Below are positions 16,649 through 24,608 of a stretch of DNA of 64,000 nucleotides, piece by piece; the stretch's first letter is position 1; every line of letters begins with the position of its first letter. The notes beneath the pieces were generated by a model. The model searched no databases. It had not been told where the DNA came from and saw nothing but the letters and a program-made list of their open reading frames with translations. Source of the stretch: Paeniglutamicibacter quisquiliarum (GTDB taxonomy: Bacteria > Actinomycetota > Actinomycetes > Actinomycetales > Micrococcaceae); assembly GCF_019084045.1 (NCBI RefSeq), contig NZ_JAHRED010000011.1, forward strand, positions 53,473 to 117,472. The letters are read 5' to 3'. A program made the position numbers and the translations under genes.

Positions 16649-19189
16649 ATGCGTATTCCCCTTTCATGGCTGCGCGAATACGCGCAGGTACCGGCCGATG
16701 CCTCGGCCGAAGACGTCATGGCCGAACTGGTCAAGGTGGGCCTCGAGGAAGAGGACGTGCACCGTCCCGCCGACGAGATCTCCGGCCCCATCGTGGTCGG
16801 GCAGGTGCTCTCCATCGTCAAGGAGGAGCAGACCAACGGCAAGACCATCAACTGGTGCCAGGTCCGCGTCGTGCCCGAGGGCCAGCCCCAGACCCTGGCG
16901 TTCGAGGGCATCGACCCGAGCGGCGTGCAGGGCATCATCTGCGGAGCGCACAACTTCGTCGAGGGCGACAAGGTCGTGGTCACCCTTCCCGGCGCCGTGC
17001 TGCCGGGCAACTTCGCCATCAGCGCCCGGAAGACCTACGGCCACCTCTCGGCCGGGATGATCGCCTCCTCCCGCGAGCTGGGCATCGGGGACGACCACGA
17101 CGGCATCATCGTGCTTTCCCGCCTGGGCCTTGACCCGGAGATCGGCGCCGACGCGATGGAACTGCTCGGCCTCTACGACCAGGCCGCCGAAATCAACGTC
17201 ACCCCCGACCGCTCCTACGCGTTCTCGATCCGCGGCGTGGCCCGCGAATACGCGCACGCCACCGGCACCCCCTACACCGACCCGGCATCGCTGGTCGCGG
17301 TGGACGCGGCAACCGCCCCGGGCCACGAGGTCAAGCTGTCCGATGCCGCCGGCATCTACGGCAAGGACGGCTGCGACAGGTTCCTCACCCGCAAGGTCAC
17401 CAACGTGAACCCGGCGCTGCCCACCCCGCCGTGGATGGCCAGCCGGCTGAACCTGGCCGGGATGCGCTCGATCTCCCTGGTCGTGGACATCTCCAACTAC
17501 GTGATGCTCGAGCTCGGCCAGCCGCTGCACTTCTACGACGCGGACAAGCTCACCGGCGCCATCACGGTGCGCCGCGCCAACCCGGACGAGACGCTGAAGA
17601 CCCTGGATGCCAAGGAGCGCAAGCTCCACGCCGAGGACCTTTTGATCACCGACGAATCCGGCGCCATCGGCATTGCCGGGGTCATGGGCGGATCGGCCAC
17701 CGAGGTCTCCGACGCGACGCGCACCGTGCTCATCGAGGCGGCGCACTTCGAGCCGATCTCCATTGCCCGCTCGCGCCGCCGGCACAAGCTGCCCTCGGAG
17801 GCCTCGAAGCGCTTCGAGCGCGGAGTGGACTGGAACATCGCCGACGTGGCGGCCCAGCGCGCCGTGGACCTGCTGGTCCTGCTGGCCGGCGGCACCGCCA
17901 CCACCGAGATCACCGACGAGGGCACCAGGCCCGAAGCCGTGGTCATCGACCTGCCGGCCGGGTTCGCCTCGGCACTGATCGGCATCGACTACACCGAGGA
18001 GCAGATCACCTGGGCCCTGGGCGAGATCGGTGCGACGATCGAGAACGTCGCCGGCGGCTACCGGGTCACCGCGCCGTCCTGGCGCCCGGACCTTTCCACC
18101 AAGCAGGACCTGGTGGAGGAAATCGCCCGCCTGGTCGGCTACCACCTGATTCCGGCGACGCTGCCCACCGCCCCTCCGGGCCGCGGCCTGAGCCGCGTAC
18201 AGGGCCAGCGCCGCCGCGTCGTCGCGGCCCTGGCCGACGCCGGGCTGACCGAGGTGCTGTCCTACCCGTTCGTCACCAAGGTGCAGAACAACACCTTCGG
18301 TGCCGCCGAGGCCGGGGAGGTGAAGGCCGTCAAGCTGAACAACCCCATGTCCAGCGAGTTCGGGTTCATGCGCACCTCGATCCTGCCGGGCCTGCTGGGC
18401 ATTGCCCGGCGCAACCACGGCCGCGGCTTCCGCGACCTGGCCCTGTACGAGGCCGGCCAGGTCTTCCTGCCGGGCGACACCCTGGGCACCGCCACGATCC
18501 CGCCGCTGGGGGCACGTCCCTCCGAGGAGGAGCTCGAGGCACTGTACAACGGTCTGCCGCACCAGCCGACGCACATTGCCGCAGTGCTGACCGGGCACGA
18601 TTCGCCGGTAGCCGCCGCGCACACCCCGCGCGTCTACGACTGGGCCGATGCGCTGGATGCCGCCAAGCTGGTCGGCGACGTGCTGGGCGTCGAGGTCGTC
18701 GTCTCCCAGGGTTCGCACCAGGCGTTCCACCCCGGCCGCACCGCCGCCCTGGCGCTGCGCAACGGCACGCACGTCGGCTACGCCGGCGAGCTGCACCCGA
18801 AGCTGCTGGCCGAGCTGGACCTGCCCGAGCGCACTGTCGCGATGGAAATCAACGCGGACGAGCTCTTCGAGGCCGCTGCAGACGTGATCGTGGCCAAGGA
18901 GATCTCCACCTTCCCGATCTCCACCCAGGACGTGGCCCTGGTGGTTGACTCCAGCGTGGTCGCGGCCGAGGTGCTCGAGACCCTGCGCGAAGGCGCCGGC
19001 GAACTGCTCGAGGACCTCGCGCTCTTCGACGTGTACTCCGGCACCGGCATTCCGGAGGGCAAGAAGTCGCTGGCCTTCGGCCTGCGCTTCCGTGCCAACG
19101 ACCGCACGCTGACCGCCGATGAGGCATCCGAGGCGCGTGCCGCCGCGGTTGCACTGGCGGCCGACCGCTTCGGCGCCGTGCAGCGCTAA
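16649..19189 (+). CDS. pheT: Phenylalanine-tRNA ligase, beta subunit
   Basis: 846-residue partner of PheS. Domains in order: B1 and an EMAP/OB-type tRNA-binding domain (residues 40-155, I-V-V-G-Q-V-L), B3/B4 editing domain that hydrolyses mischarged Tyr-tRNA (about 210-405), B5 (about 410-480), the inactive catalytic-like core, and a C-terminal ferredoxin-fold anticodon-binding domain (about 750-846, F-P-I-S-T-Q-D-V-A-L-V-V). Starts M-R-I-P-L-S-W-L-R-E-Y as usual. Co-transcribed with pheS. Confidence 0.97.
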   Translation: MRIPLSWLREYAQVPADASAEDVMAELVKVGLEEEDVHRPADEISGPIVVGQVLSIVKEEQTNGKTINWCQVRVVPEGQPQTLAFEGIDPSGVQGIICGAHNFVEGDKVVVTLPGAVLPGNFAISARKTYGHLSAGMIASSRELGIGDDHDGIIVLSRLGLDPEIGADAMELLGLYDQAAEINVTPDRSYAFSIRGVAREYAHATGTPYTDPASLVAVDAATAPGHEVKLSDAAGIYGKDGCDRFLTRKVTNVNPALPTPPWMASRLNLAGMRSISLVVDISNYVMLELGQPLHFYDADKLTGAITVRRANPDETLKTLDAKERKLHAEDLLITDESGAIGIAGVMGGSATEVSDATRTVLIEAAHFEPISIARSRRRHKLPSEASKRFERGVDWNIADVAAQRAVDLLVLLAGGTATTEITDEGTRPEAVVIDLPAGFASALIGIDYTEEQITWALGEIGATIENVAGGYRVTAPSWRPDLSTKQDLVEEIARLVGYHLIPATLPTAPPGRGLSRVQGQRRRVVAALADAGLTEVLSYPFVTKVQNNTFGAAEAGEVKAVKLNNPMSSEFGFMRTSILPGLLGIARRNHGRGFRDLALYEAGQVFLPGDTLGTATIPPLGARPSEEELEALYNGLPHQPTHIAAVLTGHDSPVAAAHTPRVYDWADALDAAKLVGDVLGVEVVVSQGSHQAFHPGRTAALALRNGTHVGYAGELHPKLLAELDLPERTVAMEINADELFEAAADVIVAKEISTFPISTQDVALVVDSSVVAAEVLETLREGAGELLEDLALFDVYSGTGIPEGKKSLAFGLRFRANDRTLTADEASEARAAAVALAADRFGAVQR

Positions 19190-19211
19190 CATACGCAACA
19201 TCTGATCCGGT

Positions 19212-19261
19212 AGGGGGTCGGCATTCGCTCACCACGTATGTGGTGGGCATGCCGGCCCCCT
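19212..19261 (+). terminator. Terminator after pheT
   Basis: Arms AGGGGGTCGGCAT and ATGCCGGCCCCCT (one mismatch) with an inner CCAC/GTGG pairing, 23 bases after the pheT stop. Confidence 0.75.
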
Positions 19262-19503
19262 GCTGTCTTTAGTTCAACGGGTCGGAGTGCTTTTGTAGGT
19301 TCCTGGTGCTTCTTTTGGCGGAGGTATTCAGCGCCGACAGCGAACCCGACGGACCTGCCGGCTGCGTATCCCGAAGTTGCGGTCCAGAATGCCACGGCCT
19401 GATTCCTGGGCTGGCTGCAACCGAAGAAAAACAACATGGATAGAAGCGGAACTTGGAGCGTGAGAACCGTTGCCTCCGAGATAATATGTGAACTACAGTT
19501 GAC
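19262..19503. other. Non-coding stretch before the toxin-antitoxin pair
   Basis: No supported gene. The base composition is more AT-rich than its surroundings. A possible -10 element TAATAT lies at 19482-19487, with an expected start at about 19494 for the toxin-antitoxin transcript. Short frames on the minus strand here lack ribosome binding sites and any family resemblance. The composition change marks the left border of an accessory segment, but no attachment site or repeat was seen. Confidence 0.4.
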
Positions 19504-19817
19504 ATGCGATCGAGATTCTCAAGAGTGAGACATTCGATAAGTGGCGATCCGGTCTGAAGGACCGTCGCGCTGCTGCCCGCATCACGGCAAGGATCGATCG
19601 CCTGGCCGCGGGAAATCCGGGTGACGTGAAGTCTGTCGGGCGGGGGATCTCGGAACTGCGGATTGATGTTGGGCCAGGGTACCGGGTGTATTACCTCCAG
19701 GATGGCGATCGATTGGTCTTGTTGCTCTGTGGAGGCAACAAATCAAGTCAGCGGAGCGATATCAAGGAAGCGCACAGAATCGCCGACGAATGGAAAAGCA
19801 ATGGGCAAGACAACTGA
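19504..19817 (+). pseudogene. RelE/HigB-like toxin, frameshifted after the start codon
   Basis: The frame from about 19509 encodes I-E-I-L-K-S-E-T-F-D-K-W, then A-R-I-T-A-R-I-D-R-L-A-A-G-N-P-G-D-V-K and Y-R-V-Y-Y, L-L-L-C-G-G-N-K: a complete RelE/ParE-fold toxin of the small addiction-module killer family (about 100 residues), an mRNA interferase. No usual start codon exists in that frame before the conserved part. The ATG at 19504 is one base out of frame; adding a single G after it would read M-A-I-E-I-L-K. So the gene is either inactivated by a one-base deletion or affected by a sequence error. An internal GTG at 19626 would remove the first third. Its end overlaps the antitoxin gene by 17 bases. 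Confidence 0.72.
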
Positions 19818-20100
19818 AAGCTTTAGCCGCTATGACGGTGCGGATTACCTCAACGATCTAGGGGACGCTGCGGCTTACCTCGAGGCGGTGTTTGAAGAGA
19901 GCGGTGACCCCGCGATGGTCGCGCAGGCGCTTGGCACAATCGCACGTTCCGGCAACCTCAGCGAATTGGCACGCCGCGTCGGGATGAGCCGTGAAGGTCT
20001 GTACAAGGCGCTTTCGGCCGACGGCAACCCGAGTTTCGCCACCATCGTCAAGGTCGTCAACGCCCTGGGGCTCAGGTTCCGCTTCGAGTCCGTGGCCTGA
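19801..20100 (+). CDS. HigA-like antitoxin with HTH domain
   Basis: A 99-residue DNA-binding antidote protein. The N-terminal part Y-D-G-A-D-Y-L-N-D-L-G-D-A-A-A-Y-L-E-A-V-F-E-E (about 11-34) and the helix-turn-helix N-L-S-E-L-A-R-R-V-G-M-S-R-E-G-L-Y-K-A-L-S (about 53-73) followed by G-N-P-S-F-A-T match the antitoxin family that pairs with this kind of toxin. It normally neutralises the toxin and represses the operon. The ATG at 19801 lies inside the toxin's 3' end, a coupled arrangement. A longer in-frame start at 19663 would overlap the toxin by 155 bases and is rejected. Confidence 0.85.
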   Translation: MGKTTESFSRYDGADYLNDLGDAAAYLEAVFEESGDPAMVAQALGTIARSGNLSELARRVGMSREGLYKALSADGNPSFATIVKVVNALGLRFRFESVA

Positions 20101-20310
20101 CGGCGTTGCTGCCAGCGAAGCTTCATTGCGCGGACGCACTGCGCTCGCGGGATTCCTTAGGGCTCCGCCGGATTCCGGGCCCACGCATGGGCTGACGGGC
20201 CCCGCTGAAGGCAGCGCCGGGGAGCGGTGTCGGAAAGCAGAACAGCCGCCGGGTTCCTGCCCAGTTTCAGGTCGTGGAGTGTCCAGAGTCCAGTGGGCAG
20301 GCCCAGACGT

Positions 20311-21459
20311 TCAACCAACATACTCATCGTGCAGATCCTTGATGGCCTCGCGGACCACGGACTGGGCGACGAGGGTTCCGGCGGTGTATTCCACGACTCC
20401 GGGCTCCAGACAAGCGAGGATGGCGTCGGATATTTCCCCGAAACGGTCCGCCAGCCGGTCCTGGATGTCCTGTCCGAGACTCAGCAAGTTGGTTTCCCCG
20501 TGGGCCTTGGCAGTGGATGATTCGGTGGCCACGTCAGCGAGCACAGACATGAACCTGTGGGCCCGCCGCAGCCCTGCCATGCCGGATGCGGGTGTGGCAT
20601 CCGCCATGGCTAGGATTCGCAGGTAGGCAGTCAGTAGGCTGCGGATGGCATCGTGGTTTCGGGGATGATCGTCCTGCAGCAGGGCCATCCCCGAATGCGT
20701 GGGATAGGGTTCGCCGTTGTTCTCCCACGCTTCTTCGACATATTCGTCCACGTCCCCGGTGGCTTCGTCCCCAGCGGTTTCGAAGAGATCGGCTTCGCCC
20801 ATGGCGGCGTAAAGGTCCAGAAACCTCGAGAGCGGAAGCGGGTGGAGTCCCGGCGCCAGCAGGACGGGGCCCTCAGGGTCCGCGACAGGATACGCGAGTG
20901 ACTCGACGGCGCGGGGGCTAAACCTTCCCTCGAGCATCCCGTCAAGCAGGAAGGCGGCCCACTGCACGAGCGCTATGCCCTGCCCGTGGGGCAGTGCGAT
21001 GTCGTAGGGGCATTCGTGGGGTGTGCTTCGATGCGCCCGGCCGGGAACGCGAATCAGCACCAGCATGTGCAACAAGTCGAACACCTCGTCCCCGCGATGC
21101 CAGCGGCCGTTGTCCTTCAGGAAGTGAAGGTAGCCATCCAATCGGTCCATGGCCTGGCCGGCCACGACGCCGGGTAAGCGGCGCATGGTGTTCAGCATCA
21201 AAGAGAAGTGTCGCGGGACCAGGGCGTCGGGTGCGTTGAATGGCCCGATTTTGGCGTAGGACTCCAGCAGCACAAGCAGCCCTGCCCAGTCTTCGTGGGC
21301 CCGGCCGTGCGTCACGGTGCGGGATCTCCAGGCGATGTAGGCAGGTTCCAGGGCGTGAAGCCGTTCCAGTCCCGAGGCGCGCGACGGGTGGTGGCCTTGC
21401 TGCCGTGGCTTCGGTGATTTGCGGTGCTTGCGGCGCAATTGCTTGCTCGTCGTGGTCAT
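20311..21459 (-). CDS. Unrecognised 382-residue protein
   Basis: I do not recognise a family. The N-terminus is strongly basic (K-Q-L-R-R-K-H-R-K-S-P-K-P-R-Q-Q-G), the rest is mixed helical with an acidic stretch (D-E-A-T-G-D-V-D-E-Y-V-E-E near 245) and no membrane segments or signal peptide. Start at 21459 is chosen because GGATGGAA lies just before it; the ATG at 21465 overlaps this site. It lies between a toxin-antitoxin pair and a MerR module, 210 bases downstream of the antitoxin on the opposite strand. Codon use is that of the host, so it is probably a real, expressed gene. Confidence 0.6.
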   Translation of the reverse strand: MTTTSKQLRRKHRKSPKPRQQGHHPSRASGLERLHALEPAYIAWRSRTVTHGRAHEDWAGLLVLLESYAKIGPFNAPDALVPRHFSLMLNTMRRLPGVVAGQAMDRLDGYLHFLKDNGRWHRGDEVFDLLHMLVLIRVPGRAHRSTPHECPYDIALPHGQGIALVQWAAFLLDGMLEGRFSPRAVESLAYPVADPEGPVLLAPGLHPLPLSRFLDLYAAMGEADLFETAGDEATGDVDEYVEEAWENNGEPYPTHSGMALLQDDHPRNHDAIRSLLTAYLRILAMADATPASGMAGLRRAHRFMSVLADVATESSTAKAHGETNLLSLGQDIQDRLADRFGEISDAILACLEPGVVEYTAGTLVAQSVVREAIKDLHDEYVG

Positions 21460-21630
21460 TTCCATCCTTGGGGATTCGGTGCGGGAATCCCAGCATGGAC
21501 CGATCCGCGGGTCGGTGGACCCGTGGCCTGCAGGGTTGTGGAGAAGTCGTCAATCCGCCCAGTCGAATGCCCGGGAACAAACCGCCCGCACCCCGGTGAG
21601 TTGGGGGAGTGGTCGGCCTTCAGCGTTCCC

Positions 21631-22047
21631 TCAGGCGTTCCCGGCCCCGGTTGCGATGGCCCCGATCCCGGCGGCTAGCAGGCCAGCGGTGAGACAGGCC
21701 GCGCCGAGGCCGATCAGCAGCGACAGTCGGTTGGGCTTCTCAGGGTTCTTCCCGAGCACCGAGAGGAAGAAGCCGGCGGGCATCAAGATTGCTGCCACGG
21801 GGACGCCCGAGCGGGCGATCCAGTCGACCCAGGTCGGGACGTCGAGGTGGTCGGCGAAGGCGAGGATTGCGAGGGACAGGACCAGTAGGACCGCGGCATG
21901 GGCGTGCCCCGCCCGGTACCAGGATTTTTGCAGGTCGTTGGCGGGAACCCCGCCGGCGGCGACGCGGACGAGGAAGGCGCCTCCGGATTCGACCGTGACG
22001 AGCGCCAGAAGCAGGATTCCGGCGAGGACCAGCGTGCTCGGTTCCAT
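21631..22047 (-). CDS. Four-helix integral membrane protein, MerR-associated
   Basis: A 138-residue protein with four predicted transmembrane segments (about 5-25, 48-68, 78-98, 108-132). Family not recognised. It is divergent from the MerR regulator and shares with it an 82-base gap that holds the presumed operator, so it is probably the regulator's target. Conserved-looking polar positions inside the helices include E20-S-G and H49-A-H. No metal-binding cluster is visible, so the signal sensed is unknown. Confidence 0.7.
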   Translation of the reverse strand: MEPSTLVLAGILLLALVTVESGGAFLVRVAAGGVPANDLQKSWYRAGHAHAAVLLVLSLAILAFADHLDVPTWVDWIARSGVPVAAILMPAGFFLSVLGKNPEKPNRLSLLIGLGAACLTAGLLAAGIGAIATGAGNA

Positions 22048-22070
22048 GGGGTGATTCCTTTCGAACCCGA

Positions 22071-22113
22071 TTGGATAGCTGTACTATCCAAGGTAGATAC
22101 CAAAACTATCCAA
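22071..22113. promoter_or_regulatory. MerR-type operator/promoter
   Basis: Perfect dyad TTGGATAG, five-base spacer, CTATCCAA (22071-22091), with a third half-site CTATCCAA at 22106-22113. TTGGAT and TAGATA (22094-22099), 17 bases apart, could form the promoter toward the regulator gene. The dyad sits between the two divergent genes. Confidence 0.6.
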
Positions 22114-22129
22114 TACAAGGGGTTGCGCC

Positions 22130-22762
22130 ATGCGGATGTCCGAACTTCTGAAGCGGTCCGGGATGCCGCTGGCGACCGTGAAGTATTACCTGCGCGAGGG
22201 CCTGCTGGCCCCGGGGGAGAAGGTCGGTGCGACCATGGCAGACTACGGCGAGGAGCACGTGCGCCGGCTGGCGCTGATCCGCGCGCTCACGGAGGTCGTG
22301 GGCCTGCCGATCGCGGGCGTGCGGACCATCGTCGGCCTCATCGACGAACCGGAAGCTGACCGCTTCAGCACCTTGGGACGCGCGATCGAAGTGCTTCCGC
22401 CCGCCGTGGAGGCGGACCCGGACGGCGACTATCCGCGGGCGCGGGCGGCGCTGGAGGAGATCGGCCAGCTTTACGACCCCGGCTACGCGGCGGTGGCCCA
22501 GCTCGAACGCGGGCTCGCCGCCGCAGAGTCCGTCGGCCTGCCGATGGGGCGCGAACGGCTGCACGGCTATGCACGCCACATCATGGCGATCGCCGAGATC
22601 GACCTGGCCCAGCTGCCCGGCGCCGACACGCCCCGGGCCGTGGAGTACTCGGTGCTCGGCACCGCGGTCTACGAACCGATCCTGGCCGCGATGCGGCGCC
22701 TGGCCCACCAGGACCTGGCAAGCCGGATGCTTGGCGGAGTCGCGGCGGACCGCGACCGGTAG
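22130..22762 (+). CDS. MerR family transcriptional regulator
   Basis: A 210-residue regulator. The winged helix-turn-helix is at residues 1-70: S-E-L-L-K-R-S-G-M-P-L-A-T-V-K-Y-Y-L-R-E-G-L-L. The C-terminal effector domain (about 90-210) is all-helical and has no cysteine pair, so it is not a classical metal or SoxR type sensor. It probably controls itself and the divergent membrane protein through the dyad in the shared gap. A ribosome binding site AAGGGG lies seven bases before the ATG; an alternative ATG at 22136 is less likely. Confidence 0.85.
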   Translation: MRMSELLKRSGMPLATVKYYLREGLLAPGEKVGATMADYGEEHVRRLALIRALTEVVGLPIAGVRTIVGLIDEPEADRFSTLGRAIEVLPPAVEADPDGDYPRARAALEEIGQLYDPGYAAVAQLERGLAAAESVGLPMGRERLHGYARHIMAIAEIDLAQLPGADTPRAVEYSVLGTAVYEPILAAMRRLAHQDLASRMLGGVAADRDR

Positions 22763-22815
22763 GATCGATGCCCGGCCGCGCGCCGCGAACCATGGCGGCC
22801 GGAGAACCTTTTTCG

Positions 22816-22821
22816 TAGGCT
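22816..22821 (+). promoter_or_regulatory. -10 element for a leaderless mRNA (VOC gene)
   Basis: TAGGCT, six bases, then ATG at 22828. No ribosome binding site is present before this ATG. Confidence 0.6.
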
Positions 22822-22827
22822 GTGCAC

Positions 22828-23229
22828 ATGACCGCTCCCCAGATCTATGTCAGCTTTCCCGGCACGGCCCGTGAAGCGCTCGGCTTCTACGCGGAGGTTT
22901 TCGGCGGAAAACTCTCCCTGTACACCTATGAAGAATTTGGCCGGAAGGACGGTCCCCCGGAGGCCATAGCCCATGGGGTTCTCGACGGCCTGGTGGCGTT
23001 GGCGGGATCGGATGCCGCCGAGGGCAGTAAGAGCGTCCGGTTCGAAGGGCTCATGCTCTCGTTGCTGGGGACCGCCGGACCGTCCGTCCTCCACGGGTGG
23101 TTCGACAAGCTCGCGGTGGACGGGAAGGTGCTGGATCCGCTTGCACCCAAGCCCTGGGGAGCGTCCGACGGCCAGGTCATCGACCGCCATGGGCTGCACT
23201 GGCTCATCGGATACGACCCGGAGCCGTGA
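22828..23229 (+). CDS. VOC family protein (PhnB-like)
   Basis: A 133-residue glyoxalase-fold protein of the PhnB/3-demethylubiquinone methyltransferase-like branch: V-S-F-P-G-T-A-R-E-A-L-G-F-Y-A-E-V-F-G-G at the start and W-G-A-S-D-G-Q-V-I-D-R-H-G-L-H-W near the end (usual form W-G-x-x-x-G-x-x-x-D-x-F-G-x-x-W). Such proteins bind small molecules or act as metal-dependent enzymes; no substrate can be assigned. The stop overlaps the GTG of the following hydrolase gene. Confidence 0.82.
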   Translation: MTAPQIYVSFPGTAREALGFYAEVFGGKLSLYTYEEFGRKDGPPEAIAHGVLDGLVALAGSDAAEGSKSVRFEGLMLSLLGTAGPSVLHGWFDKLAVDGKVLDPLAPKPWGASDGQVIDRHGLHWLIGYDPEP

Positions 23230-24023
23230 GGTTCCAACAATCACCGGGCAGTCCCTCTTCGTACAACCCCGACGATCCATTGCGGCGCGGCCACGGTTCG
23301 CAGGTGGAAAAGCGGTTGGTGGAACTCGGCAGCGGAATCCGCATCGGCTGCCGCATTTCCGGCGCTGCCAGGGGGCCAACGATGGTCCTGTTGCACGCGC
23401 TCGGGGAACGGGCGGCCAGCTGGTCGGGTGTCGAGCCGCTGTTCGCTTCGCTGTTTCGTGTGGTGGGTCTGGATTTGCGCGGACATGGTGACAGCGACCG
23501 ACCGGGCCTCTACACGTTCGAACTCATGCGCGACGACGTCATCGAGGTCCTTGAGATCATGGACCTGCGTGAGGTGGTGCTGATCGGGCACTCGATGGGC
23601 GGCGCCGTCGCATACCTGGTTGCCCAGGCACAGCCGGATCGCATCGCCCGGCTCGTGGTTGAGGACGTCCCGCCGCCGTTCCCGCGCACGCGGCCGGTTC
23701 CCGAACGCCCCGAGGGAGTGCTGGAGTTCGATTGGGCGGTCGTGCCGGCCATCGTTGGGCAGGTCAACGATCCCACCCGCCGCTGGTGGAGGCTGCTGCC
23801 CGAGATCACCGCTCCCACGCTGCTTGTCGGAGGCGGTCCCACCAGCACCATTCCGCAGGAGCTGCTCGTGGAGGTCTCGGGGCTCATCCCCGAATGCACG
23901 CTCGTCACCATGCCCACCGGTCACGACGTCCATGCGACGCGGCCGGGCGAGTTTGCCGACGTTGTGTTGGGCTGGTTGGACGGGGCCGGCACTTTCCCCG
24001 GCCCCGGGCCCGCCGGCCGCTAG
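23226..24023 (+). CDS. Alpha/beta hydrolase
   Basis: An alpha/beta-hydrolase of about 265 residues. The nucleophile elbow is G-H-S-M-G-G; the oxyanion region L-L-H-A-L-G-E-R-A-A-S-W precedes it, the acid is probably Asp or Glu near V-G-G-G-P-T-S, and the His is in P-T-G-H-D-V-H-A. Reaction unknown. The GTG at 23226 overlaps the VOC stop and suggests coupling, but the conserved domain begins only at V-E-K-R-L-V-E-L-G-S-G, so the GTG at 23304 is an equally possible start. Its stop overlaps the opposing MarR gene by four bases. Confidence 0.78.
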   Translation: MRFQQSPGSPSSYNPDDPLRRGHGSQVEKRLVELGSGIRIGCRISGAARGPTMVLLHALGERAASWSGVEPLFASLFRVVGLDLRGHGDSDRPGLYTFELMRDDVIEVLEIMDLREVVLIGHSMGGAVAYLVAQAQPDRIARLVVEDVPPPFPRTRPVPERPEGVLEFDWAVVPAIVGQVNDPTRRWWRLLPEITAPTLLVGGGPTSTIPQELLVEVSGLIPECTLVTMPTGHDVHATRPGEFADVVLGWLDGAGTFPGPGPAGR

Positions 24024-24517
24024 CCCTGGCTCTCGCGGTCCTTGAGCAGGACGCGGAGCAGGCCTTCGAGCTGTTCGCGTTGGCCGGGCGCCAGGGCGGA
24101 GAGCAGGCGTTCCTCGTTGCCGACGTGGTCGGGCAGGGCCGCATCGAGGACCGCCCGCCCCCGCTGCGTGAGGGAAATGCGGATCGTGCGGCGGCTGCGC
24201 GGGTCGGTCTCGCGGGTGATGAGGTCCTTGGCGAGGAGCCGGTCCAGCCTGTTGGTGATCGCCCCGGAGGTGACCATGGCGCTGTCGGCGAGTTGTCCCG
24301 CGGTCAGTCCGTGCCCGTCGGTGTCGGCCCTCCGCAGGGTGGCCAGGATGTCGAACTCCCCGGCTTGCAGGCCGTGCTCGGTGAAGACGGCCTGCAGCTC
24401 GCGTTCGAACAGGCGCGTGAGGCGGGAAAGCCTGCCGAGCACGCCCATCGCGCTGACATCGAATTCCGGGTGCACCTGCGCCCACTGGGCGATGATGCGG
24501 TCGACGCTGTCTTCCAC
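24020..24517 (-). CDS. MarR family transcriptional regulator
   Basis: A 165-residue winged helix regulator. The DNA-binding part reads L-T-A-G-Q-L-A-D-S-A-M-V-T-S-G-A-I-T-N-R-L-D-R-L (about 72-95), followed by the wing with R-E-T-D-P-R-S-R-R-T-I-R-I-S-L-T, the D-x-R-S-x-R motif of the family. It is divergent from the EamA exporter gene; two similar 15-base sites lie in the shared gap, so it probably represses the exporter and itself. Confidence 0.88.
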   Translation of the reverse strand: MEDSVDRIIAQWAQVHPEFDVSAMGVLGRLSRLTRLFERELQAVFTEHGLQAGEFDILATLRRADTDGHGLTAGQLADSAMVTSGAITNRLDRLLAKDLITRETDPRSRRTIRISLTQRGRAVLDAALPDHVGNEERLLSALAPGQREQLEGLLRVLLKDRESQG

Positions 24518-24531
24518 TTAAACCTCTTAAT

Positions 24532-24593
24532 GTTGAACTGTTTGACACGAGTCAGATTATCACCGTAGTCTGCTCATCGTTGAATAGTTTAAC
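24532..24593. promoter_or_regulatory. Two MarR operator candidates
   Basis: GTTGAACTGTTTGAC (24532-24546) and GTTGAATAGTTTAAC (24579-24593) agree in 12 of 15 positions and are imperfect dyads. They flank the 91-base gap between the regulator and the exporter genes, one next to each gene. Confidence 0.55.
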
Positions 24594-24608
24594 GCTAAGG
24601 AGTTTTTC

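Noticed and set aside
19269..19505. 78-residue frame on the minus strand before the toxin
   Set aside because: It overlaps the toxin promoter region and the pheT terminator side, has no ribosome binding site and resembles nothing known.
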